Source of the DNA: Taudactylus pleione | Taxonomy: Eukaryota; Chordata; Amphibia; Anura; Myobatrachidae | Direction: 5' to 3' | Assembly: GCA_031769625.1 (NCBI GenBank) | Contig: JAUIMM010000646.1 | Span: 1,466,001-1,530,000 of the forward strand | DNA length: 64,000 bases | In this document: one piece after another, positions 55,852 through 64,000 of the stretch | Numbering within the stretch: the first letter of the stretch is position 1 | How the letters are laid out: each line of letters begins with the position of its first letter | Translations under genes and position numbers: made by a program | The notes under the pieces: model-generated | Told to the model about the DNA's origin: nothing | Database searches by the model: none | The model's input: the letters and a program-made list of their open reading frames with translations, nothing else

Positions 55852-57265
55852 TTACATTATCTGAGGTGTTTTAAAAATATAAGGATCAAGAATTTGCCTA
55901 TGCTGGTGATCACTTCCTGGACCCATTCCCCTAGACCTGAGAACCATTTCACTGGATTTCAGCCATGAAACCCATCCTTCTATCTTTTCCCCTACTTCAG
56001 CCACTGAAGCTTTATGGTTCTTGCGAAATTCCCACTTTAGCTGCAGAATTTCATCCATCTTCCGGTCTATCACCTCCTTAGGGTCGCTGGTATTATTGGT
56101 GACATAGGTGCAACATTTTACTCCAAATTGGGTGGCTAACGTTACGCAATACCCTCCAGTAACAGCAGCTAAATAATTCAACACTAGCCTGTGTTGCACC
56201 AGTTCTTTCTTGTACGCTTGCAATTCTCTCCCTGTGTACCTGAATGTGTCATCGTACATCTCGGTGATATTATCTATCAATTTAGCAAGTTCCTGAATAT
56301 ATCTAAAATTTAATGTATCCCGAGCAATTCTGGTGGGATCCAGTGCCACTAAAACTTGAAAGCCAGTTGTCTCACTAATTAACTGAGCGGCTTTATGCAC
56401 ATCACCAGGTAACATATTTCTCTTGCCTCTGTGTTCATATTGCGTGTGAAGATATGGTGATGGTGTGTGTTTATGTATACCAAGCATTTCAACATGTGTG
56501 AGGGTCATAACTTCTGGAAGTATTCTTCCCAAATAACATAACAATTACAATACTAAAATTGGTCAGACACTCCCCTGATTGGCATTGCACTCCTCCTGAC
56601 TCCACTCCATCAGCACTGCCATCAGCTCCCATTTCCTCAATCGGTCCTCCATCACAGACACTGAGTATCCCCAAACAGGTCATCATGACAAAAACTCTGG
56701 AAAAAAAAAAGAACTAGGATGACCACAGCAGACCACTCCATTGCTGGAAGCACTGATCTACACATTTCTTTAGCTCAGATATCTCACCGTCACCTTTTTA
56801 ATCCTTCCGGCACAAGCTCGCAATCGACAGGTCCACGTTATCGGCCTTGTCTCTGCCTTGTATCTCCACCTTTCCACCGATCAGTCAAACAACCTGAGCT
56901 AAAAAAATTTGGATCATAACAAATTCTCCAGATTTGACATCATGACAGGTTGCATTAGACATGTTAGTTAATAACACTTTCAATTTCGGTTATTCTCATT
57001 CATCTTCGTGAGACCCTGCACAGTAACCTCATTATCATATTTTCACATGAGGCTGCCTGTTCAAACAGGCAGCCTCATGTGAAAATATGATAATGAGGGG
57101 GGCAAATAAAGGAAAAGACATTTTGGGATAATCTTAGTGTTGTTACCCATCATCTTACACATGTTCTTGGAAACGTCACCTGTAAAATAAGTCCCCCCAT
57201 AATTTTTAATAATTCTAGGGATACAGCTCTGCATACAGGTTCCTGCAATTAAATCTGGTTATTAA
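55852..57265 (-). pseudogene. env: Retroviral env remnant (surface part and transmembrane ectodomain)
   Basis: 57265-57100 retains a cysteine-containing surface-subunit-like frame. It is followed by the perfect hairpin at 57027-57098 and frame breaks. 56544-55852 is a 230-codon open piece with a basic RGKR site, helical repeats and a Cys-X10-CysCys segment near 56105-56145, where most retroviral transmembrane subunits have C-X6-CC. The frame stops before a membrane anchor. It is a broken envelope gene with no sign of an intact, membrane-bound product. A co-opted secreted form is possible in principle but unsupported. Confidence 0.7.
57027..57098. repeat. Perfect 35-bp inverted repeat with 2-nt loop
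   Basis: 57027-57061 is the exact reverse complement of 57064-57098; only CA separates the arms. It is inside the env remnant. Such a tight palindrome normally decays quickly, so it is recent or an artefact. Confidence 0.95.
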
Positions 57266-57279
57266 TAGCTACTGCTCTA

Positions 57280-57545
57280 AATAATGCCTGTGCCACTGGG
57301 TTGGATAGTATTCCGAGTAGTAGTCGACCTTAGCCTGGCATGGCTGCCGTTTATCCTTAGCAACCTTGTGTCCTGTGAGTGGGAGATAAAGCGCAACAGT
57401 TTAATATCATTTAAACATAACCTAAAATACAACAATAAATCGTCCACATTTTACATTAGAACAGATAAATTGGCAGGTTGAAAAGATTGTAAACAGTCAT
57501 ATAAGGCCTGGGAGAAGATACTGGGGTTACCTATGAACCCATGGG
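57280..57545 (-). pseudogene. pol: Reverse-transcriptase fragment of pol
   Basis: A short stretch in changing frames contains a GNPSIFSQAL-type RT segment, the catalytic VDD followed by LLL (57439-57447), and a GHKVAKDK block typical of the palm-thumb border of retroviral RT. Protease, most of RT, RNase H and integrase are absent, so two deletions have brought gag, RT and env together. Confidence 0.7.
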
Positions 57546-57578
57546 AAACTCGTGTACCTGTGTGGTGTTCTTCACTTT

Positions 57579-59424
57579 GCAGTTCTTACTTACGTGTCCC
57601 ACTTGGTGACAGTTAAAACATAATTTTGAACGGGTTGGATGAAAAGATTGTTGTGGGATTTGAGCAAGAGGGAAAGGTGGTGTTTAAGGGAAAGGATAGG
57701 GAGGGTAAGGATATTGTGGGGGATATGAGTATGGGACCTGTGGTTGTGTATGATATGTGGGGTAAGGATGTGTTTGCTGTGGTGTGGGATTGGTGAGGAC
57801 GTGTAATTGTTCAGGTGCAGGTGTGTGTGTGGGTGCAGGTGTGTCGGTTGGCTGTGATGTTATTGTCATTCCTTCCAGAGCTTGGATACTGACAGCCATT
57901 AGTTTTTCGCTCTGGGTCTCTCTCTTCTTTGTGATATTTTTATCATGTTCTATGGCAGACTCTATGAGGGTATCTATTGTAAGTCCCTTCCAGCCAGGCT
58001 GTGAGGTCTGAGCCCGAGTCTTTAAGTCGTCTCTCAGACCGTCCATGAGTACCGTGACTATCATTCCCCTGTGGTGAGTGCTATCTTTAATATCTTCTAT
58101 CCCAGTGTACTGGGTGATAGCCTGCAGATTCACTCTCCTTTTGCTTGTGAAAAATTTTTTCCAGTTAACTACTACTGGAAAATATACGCCCAATTGAGTT
58201 ACAATGCGGGAAATGTTACCTTGGTTTACTTGGTCTGTTAAGGGAACGTCACCATCCAATACACAATCTGTGATAAATTTTGTCACGTCGGTATTGCGTG
58301 GCAGACAGGCCCTTAACACCACACGCCAATCTTTATTAGTTGGCTCATGAGAACTACCCAAATTTCTCAAAAATCTTTGACATTTGGCTAGTTCCTTTTT
58401 GGGATCGAGGAAATCATTTATGTTGGAATTTAGTTCTACTCTTGTCCAGGGACAATGCATTACTACTTCCCTCGTGGGCACTACACCGTTCGCATCTGCA
58501 TTTCCATTCGGAACAGTTATCGTCCGAATGGGATGCAGACCGGTAGTGTTGCTACCTCTGACCTGGTTACCTAGCTGGGGGTTTAATCTGCTGCTGCTAC
58601 GTATGGTATTAACAACTTCCTCTACGGGTGCAGAGTGTGTTAACACTTCCCTTGCTCTTACCGATGGAGATGGCGGCACCACCCGTGATTGTGGTGATGC
58701 AGCATCTATCATTAGGCACAGCATGGGAAATGGCAGACATAACAACAGGCTCATCATCCACATCATAAACATTTTCTTTATGGTTGCTTAAGAGAGGGTA
58801 CAAATTGCTTGTTACATTTTTATGGGTATTTTTGGGAACTGTACTTGCACCTCCATCCACATAAGGTGGGGGAGGTGAGCGTTAACTGCTGGCAATACTC
58901 TCCACAACGCTACCTTGCCGCACGTGCACGCCATTTTGCGGCTCGGCCATATTGCAATTTAACGTCGTGGATGTATTTTCTGGCAATGCGCTCGCGATGC
59001 TAGTTTGCATCGCTTGCACATTTTTAAGCCACGCATCCCCTTCATGCTGCCACAATTTTAAACATTCAAAATATTTGAACTTTTTTTCTCGGGAGCGCAT
59101 CAGACTGATGTGATCCCGGACGTTATCTAATACATCCTTATCAAAACTACCAATTCTGGAAAACGGTCTAACACTCTTCATCGTCATTTTAAACCATACA
59201 TCACAATACCTTATTGCATAAGTACCGTACTTAGTATGCATAATACAACGGGCCGATCCGATCGGAGCCTCCATTAGCAGCACATCATTGTCTAACATCT
59301 TTACTGTTTGCATGGCTCCCATTCTGAGACAAAATCCTATGCTTTTCAATAAAGATTTAAACTGGTGAAAGACAATCAAGATACTTTCACTTACCTGTGG
59401 ACGATTTAAGTCGGCGGCGCCCAC
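57579..59424 (-). pseudogene. gag: Retroviral gag remnant
   Basis: The structural polyprotein has decayed. The first open piece, 59424-58882, starts Met-Gly (a myristoylation-type matrix start). It ends in a stop and is followed by a frame change before the 58700-57684 open piece. That piece carries a capsid-like region and a long Pro/Thr/Tyr-rich tail. The CCHC zinc knuckle, C-X2-C-X4-H-X4-C, is at 57620-57579 in a different frame from the tail. At least one stop and two frameshifts disrupt it, so no intact Gag can be made. Confidence 0.8.
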
Positions 59425-59900
59425 ACACCTGGATAAGATTTGAAAAAGGCAACTTCCACACCCGGATAAGATTTAGTAAGGCAACTTCCACACCTATGGG
59501 AGTTTATATGTCGGCCGCTCGCATGCACCTCTCTACAACAAAGACAACATGTACACCTGCTACTGTGTATAGAACGGTAAAGCTACTTAGCCCTTAAGGA
59601 TCATACGATACCCTTAACTTTGTCCAACAAATATTCACTGTTACACACTTTTTTTCCTGCGCAGAAAAATACACGTTAACCCAGATATTGATAACAATTG
59701 AAAAAGGTAAACCTCTACGGCTTTGTTTAAACATGTGGCAGTAGAACCGGAAGTACGTATACACTATTGTGCGACCAGCCGCATACACAATAATGCGACT
59801 ACCACACAACCGTATAATGACTTTTTTAACTGCGTACGCAAAAGTGTGTCTTTGCTGTGCGCAAAACTGCAACTCAGCCGCGTACTCAATGCTGCGGCAC

Positions 59901-61014
59901 TGTCAGAGTTCAGCCGGGGATCGGCCGTCCCTTACCGTCCCGCCGGCTTCCTCTGACTTCCCAGGCAGTCGGGAGGCTGGCACGGCAATGTGGGAGGAGC
60001 TGAGCATTCACCCTGTAGCTGTGGTGTCAGGCGACCCGGTGAGCGGGGATTGCAGTTTCCATCATGGGCGGCCCCATGACACTTTCCCTATGTCAGTACT
60101 TCCTTCCCTGAGTGGCCCGGCTGGTCAGCTAATGCTGTGGGCCTATCAGCAGGCTTCCAGGGGTATATATCCGGCTCCTGTGCTCCAAGTAGTTGCCTGA
60201 ACAATCATTGTCGCCACTAGTGTAACTAGAGGAGTCTCGTTCCAGGTTCCCGTGCTTCCAGTGTGTTTCTTCCAGAGCTTCTGAGCTATCTCACCACAGT
60301 GCCTTTACTAATCAACAGCCTGTGTGCAAGTTAACCCTCCATCTCACCACAGTGCTTTTACCATCACAGCCTGTGTGCAAGTTAACCCTTCATCTCACCG
60401 CAGTGCTTTTACCATCACAGCCTGTGTGCAAGTTAACCCTTCATCTCACCGCAGTGCTTTTACCATCACAGCCTGTGTGCAGGTTAACCCTTCATCTCAT
60501 CGCAGAGCTTCTACCATCACAGCCTGTTTGCAAGTTAGCCCTTCATCTCATCACAGTGCTTTCACCATCACCCTAGTGCATGATCTCCGGCCGGCAATCC
60601 GGTATATACTTCGTGGGATATCCAGCTGTTACCTCAGCCTACCAATAAATCTCCACACCTCTCTAGCCAGCACCTCAAGTGCCTTTCTCCAGCCAGGAGT
60701 TCTATCCCACTCCCCATGTGTCTATTCCAGGCATTACCCTTGGGCCACGGGTGTTTTGATTCTCTGTTCCCTGCAGGCCATGGTCACCAAGTCAAAGGAC
60801 CGCGACCTGCTTACATGGAGCCGCACAACCCCATATCCCGCTTGGAGGGGTCACTGGCGAACACCTCCTTGTGAATTAGACTCCGCACCATTGACTAGGT
60901 CTAGCCAATGACCAAGACTTGTGGATGCGGAGATCATACGTCCAGGCCCCTCTCCTTCGCCTCCTCCCGCAGCCTCAGACCTCAGCTTTCAAAAACCCAC
61001 CTCCCAGCGTGACA
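59901..61014 (+). mobile_element. Solo LTR nested in the provirus leader
   Basis: 1114 bp from TGTCAGAGTTCAGCC to CCCAGCGTGACA, flanked by perfect GGCAC duplications (59896-59900 and 61015-61019). The ends are TG..CA. A TATA-like GTATATATCC lies at about 60162 and CAATAAATC at about 60645 on the plus strand. It contains a 51-bp tandem repeat. It belongs to a different retroelement family (gypsy-like or ERV) and lies in opposite orientation to its host provirus. Confidence 0.85.
60310..60575 (+). repeat. 51-bp tandem repeat inside the solo LTR (about 5 units)
   Basis: The unit contains GCCTGTGTGCAAGTTAACCC, TTCATCTCACCGCAGTGCTT and TTACCATCACA. It lies between the TATA-like motif and the polyadenylation motif, so in the putative R region. 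The open frame across it is a by-product. Confidence 0.9.
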
Positions 61015-61224
61015 GGCACCCTTTTAAACGTTTGGTTCTATCAACAAAGGAAAACAAACTTTTTCCTCTCTTGTCCCTGGATTCTAGTCAGCTTCCTTTG
61101 CTCACACGAAAATGGATAGCGATTTTTCAGCACAAAGCGGTTACAGGAAAACCTTGTATATGGCCACTCCACCCTTTGCTGAGATATCGATAGCCGTATG
61201 TGCCGTGTGAGTAGGTAAGTGACT

Positions 61225-61242
61225 TCACTCGATGAGCCCCCA
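61225..61242 (-). other. Primer-binding site, tRNA-Pro-like
   Basis: Minus strand TGGGGGCTCATCGAGTGA, 2 nt after the LTR end. The first nine bases match the proline tRNA primer-binding site TGGGGGCTC used by many gammaretrovirus-like elements; later bases diverge. Confidence 0.65.
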
Positions 61243-61244
61243 TC

Positions 61245-62644
61245 TGTTGATATTAAAATTGAACCTCTATATACCCCTGCCTGTACCTTCTAAAATCCTA
61301 CCTATAAACCTCTAAGGATAACGCTACATTTGCGTACGCAGTCATACAGTAAATAGAGACTCCAGACTTAGAACATGTGGTTCCAAAGCACAAAGTATTA
61401 TTCAAGTAAAAAGTACAGTCAGTTACACGCTATTAATCCAGACACAATTAGACGCAAAGGAATTATACAGACCCCCAAGTACAGTATACATATGCAGTGC
61501 CTCTGGACCAGATCCTGGCATTCAGAAAGAAAACCTCCGTCAATCAGCATTCAGCAAGAAGACTAAAGACCCAGTGTTTGAGCACACATGTTTATACCTC
61601 CCCAGAATAGACAGGACAATAGATAAGTTTCTTGCTTATGCCACTGGTTCCCAGGGGAGAAGCATATGTTATAGTGCATTTAACAGGCTGGTTCAAATAG
61701 ACTCGCCCAGCCTCTAACAACTGAGGGTCTTTTCCCTCCCGCCTCCCCATGCTGCATCCTAACAGTCGTTCATAAAATATACATTTTGTTGCTTGTAGTT
61801 TCTGCAGTCCATAAGTTGAGAATGCCTGATGCGATCTCCACACCGATAGTACCGGGACTCTGTTGAAAGAGTATGCATCAGTACGAACCCAAACACGGCT
61901 GTCTTACTGAACCAACTTAAATCATATACTTTAAAGCTTGTTAAACCTTATGTGTGAATATGTAATCTGTGAGTATTCGGGGTTTGATATAAAGACGTAT
62001 TAATGTGTGTATGAGGAAGGGTGCACTTAACTCTCACTAAGTGAACATCTTAGCAGTGTGACATGCTGAGCCAGATAGTTCCACATGCCCACCCTGTCAG
62101 CAGCCCCCACCTGTCCCAGGCTTCAAAAGAAAAAACTCTTTATTCTCCCAGTCTCTTCTGTGAAATACAAATAGCCCAGCTACAAGAGACAGACCTAAGA
62201 TGACACTCTAGTCTTTGAAATCATGTCATTGCAGGAAGCTTGCTAATGTAAGGTGTGTATTCGAGCCAGACCACCTGTAGTGAGGGCAAACACTATCCAG
62301 GAAGCTTATCTACACAAGCTAGTTGTCATGTGGCCACTTGCTCTATTCATCTAATGCAATCAAATTTTGACATACTGTAGAGCCATTTCTGAAATATATC
62401 CTTTATAATACGTAAAGTCATGAAATAAGCTTTTGGTGAATCGCCGTAACCTATGGCGATGGTCACAGATGCATTCGCATGATGCTAATAGTATTATCGC
62501 CACATGTACTAAAGTGTGAGTTTATCTAAAATGGCGCTTAGGCGGCCATTTCTCAAAATGGCGTCTTGCGGCCAGTCGCAAGATGGTGTCTCTGCGATTC
62601 AATTTTAAACTGATCTTGTCTCAGCCAATAATCCAGTTTCGACA
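61245..62644 (-). repeat. 5' LTR of the provirus
   Basis: 1400 bp, highly similar to 54149-55603. It lacks about 55 bp that the other LTR has near 54801-54855, a stretch containing a minus-strand AATAAA. Confidence 0.9.
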
Positions 62645-62793
62645 CACCCCATGAGAATATTATACACATAAAATTGGACTGATACTTTTACACTGCCTTA
62701 GCAGTCTACAACTGCATTGTGATAACCTACTGGTTCACACACAATTGTATTTAAAGTGTGTACCAGATGTTTAACTGGTTTATTCAACACATA
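62645..62793. other. 5' flank of the provirus
   Basis: Unassigned sequence. CACCCCATGAG directly adjoins the LTR and does not match the other flank (AGTAAGGG). Confidence 0.4.
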
Positions 62794-62990
62794 GGGGTCT
62801 ATGTACTAAGGAGTGATAAGTGACAGAGTGAAAAGTGACAAGTCTGTGATAAGTGCCAGCCAATCAGATTCCAACTGTCATTTTTCAAACACAGCCTGTG
62901 AGATGACAGTTGGAAGCTGATTGGCTGGCACTTATCACAGACTTATCACTTTTCACTCTGTCACTTATCACTTCTTAGTACATAGACCCC
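62794..62990. mobile_element. Foldback MITE (GGGGTCTATGTACTAAG)
   Basis: Nearly complete palindrome. Arms include GTGATAAGTGACAGAGTG, AAAAGTGACAAGTCTGTGAT and AAGTGCCAGCCAATCAG. Loop near 62880-62895. ATA occurs at both outer edges. Confidence 0.85.
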
Positions 62991-63093
62991 ATATTGTTGA
63001 ACAGTATGAGTGAATTACACAGGGCTTACTGGTTATTGTAGAATACTGCAGGCAGATACACACTATTTGTACTTATACAGAGAGAGGGCTGAA

Positions 63094-63444
63094 TAATACC
63101 CCTTTTGCACCTAAATTCCAGGTCTGACCCGGAGTTGGGTCTGCATAGACCCGGCTTTTCCGGAGTGAAAGTGGTCGCTTGAAGATGACATCATCTCCAA
63201 GCGCCACTGAAGCCGGACCAATCGGCTGGCTAGAAGCACGCTCCAGGTCTTCGTAAACCGGAGTGCGCTGTTCTCACAGCAGAGTTTCACGGGCTAAGCC
63301 CGTGTTAAACCCTGCTAGTTACCTGGGTTGGATTGCCGGGTCACTCGACCTGGCGATCCAACCCTCTCCCCTTTTACACCAGGGAGCTGCCCGGGTTAAC
63401 CCTTCAAAAACCCGGGTTTTAGCTCCGGTGTAAAAGGGGTATTA
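63094..63444. mobile_element. Foldback MITE (TAATACCCCTTTTGCACC)
   Basis: Ends TAATACCCCTTTTGCACC and GGTGTAAAAGGGGTATTA. Inner inverted pieces include AACCCGGGTT and CCGGGTC. 351 bp, non-coding; the TAA/TTA edges suggest a Harbinger-type element. Confidence 0.75.
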
Positions 63445-64000
63445 GTCAATTGATTTGACCTTTTGTGGATAACAGAGATGAGTCACTGCAGGGAACAGCA
63501 GAATGAATGGCACGGGAGATTGATCCCAGCTGCACAAAGATCAGCATCTTTGTAACAGAAAAAATAGTTACTATGTGTAGTTACATGACATTTTCATTCT
63601 AGTAACCAGCAGGATTCAGAATATATAAGAGCCACTAGCGGATAGTCAGGGCCATTGAGAGCCTGGCCGGGCCCGGGTAAAGGAGGGGCGTGGCCTAATC
63701 GCGGGAGGCATGGCCACGCCCCCTTCAAAAAAATCATCACTTTTTCAGCGCCGCTGTGCGCCGGGGAGGAGGGCGCTGTAAGTCCCCAGCCCGGTGCTAA
63801 GCTGGGGGGGTGCGATCACAGCTCCCCCCACAGCCATAGGAGATTGCACCAGCTGATGCAGCAGCCGTGAGCAGTCTCACATAGCAGCCCAGCACAAGCT
63901 GTGTGCTGAGCTGCTGTGAGGGAGGGGGGGGGGTTAACGCCGGGTAAACTGTACCTGCTCCCCCCCCCCTCTCGGCGCCCATGCGGATAGGAATGTATTT
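63445..64000. other. Unassigned right end, possible start of a hAT element
   Basis: From 63647 the sequence CAGGGCCATTGAGAGCCTGG and its GC-rich continuation resemble the left end of hAT MITEs seen elsewhere, but the right end would lie outside the window. A G run lies at 63925-63933 and a C run at 63961-63969. Confidence 0.35.

Larger units (their letters stand above)
54149..62644 (-). mobile_element. Endogenous retrovirus, decayed, with both LTRs
   Basis: 8.5-kb minus-strand provirus. The LTRs (61245-62644 and 54149-55603) start TGTCGAAACTGG and end ATCAACA in the 5' copy. Next to the 5' LTR, separated by 2 nt, is a tRNA-Pro-like primer-binding site. A purine-rich tract precedes the 3' LTR. 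Internal order: gag remnant with CCHC knuckle, a short reverse-transcriptase piece, env remnant. Most of pol is deleted, and a foreign solo LTR sits in the leader. Gag M-G start, one knuckle, tRNA-Pro primer and Env layout suggest a gamma/epsilon-like class I retrovirus. No target duplication is visible at the outer ends. It cannot be replication-competent. Confidence 0.88.

Noticed and set aside
58384..58791. 135-codon plus-strand frame opposite gag
   Set aside because: Shadow of the minus-strand gag remnant; no independent evidence.
60322..60911. 195-codon open frame with repeated 17-residue units
   Set aside because: The repeat comes from the 51-bp tandem repeat in a solo LTR; no start context or domain supports a gene.

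Overview
The window is vertebrate nuclear DNA, most likely from a frog (anuran). It has no prokaryotic features. One split gene with GT..AG introns runs on the minus strand. The rest is dense transposon sequence: hAT elements, palindromic foldback MITEs, L2-like and L1/Tx1-like LINE remnants, mariner/Tc1 pieces, an endogenous retrovirus, GATA/TA/CA microsatellites and several minisatellites. The anuran call rests on the general look of the repeats, especially foldback elements starting GGGGTCTATTTACTAA, and is inference.

Host gene. Seven exons on the minus strand (36363-36445, 28931-29045, 12884-13028, 10477-10627, 10126-10264, 7324-7539, 3522-3762) join in a single open frame of 1090 nt. They encode the first ~363 residues of complement component C9: signal peptide, thrombospondin type 1 repeat, LDL-receptor class A module and the first part of the MACPF pore-forming domain. 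The C-terminal exons must lie beyond base 1. A second exon-1-like sequence of the same length (83 nt), phase and donor position lies 12.9 kb upstream at 49293-49375. It sits in a duplicated block (about 32461-36850 versus 43396-49790). It is either an alternative first exon or the start of a broken second C9 copy.

Mobile DNA, left to right. 1-13563: degraded coding-like remnant, LINE ends and several foldback elements in C9 introns 2-7. 13564-19297: a complete 5.7-kb hAT transposon in a TA microsatellite, with an intact 1037-codon transposase (BED finger, D-D-E residues, dimerisation domain) and nine copies of a 160-bp repeat in its 5' leader. 19298-24930: foldback elements and a small hAT MITE. 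24939-27850: a 2.9-kb non-autonomous hAT carrying a ~27-copy 37-bp minisatellite, inside a GATA-rich array. 33550-34625 and 51060-52830: two L2-like LINE copies. 37590-40900: a 52-bp minisatellite split by a foldback element that itself contains another. 44025-48739: a second copy of the large hAT, with a perfect 8-bp target duplication and a matching empty site in the paralogous block. Its transposase is broken by stops, frameshifts and a 35-bp in-place inversion. 54149-62644: a minus-strand provirus with 1.4-kb LTRs and decayed gag, a short RT piece and env, invaded by a solo LTR flanked by a perfect 5-bp duplication.

No RNA gene, CRISPR array or operon was found. The window shows one immune gene whose introns and upstream region have been remodelled by successive insertions. 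Several insertions can be ordered in time from target-site duplications and paralogous empty sites.
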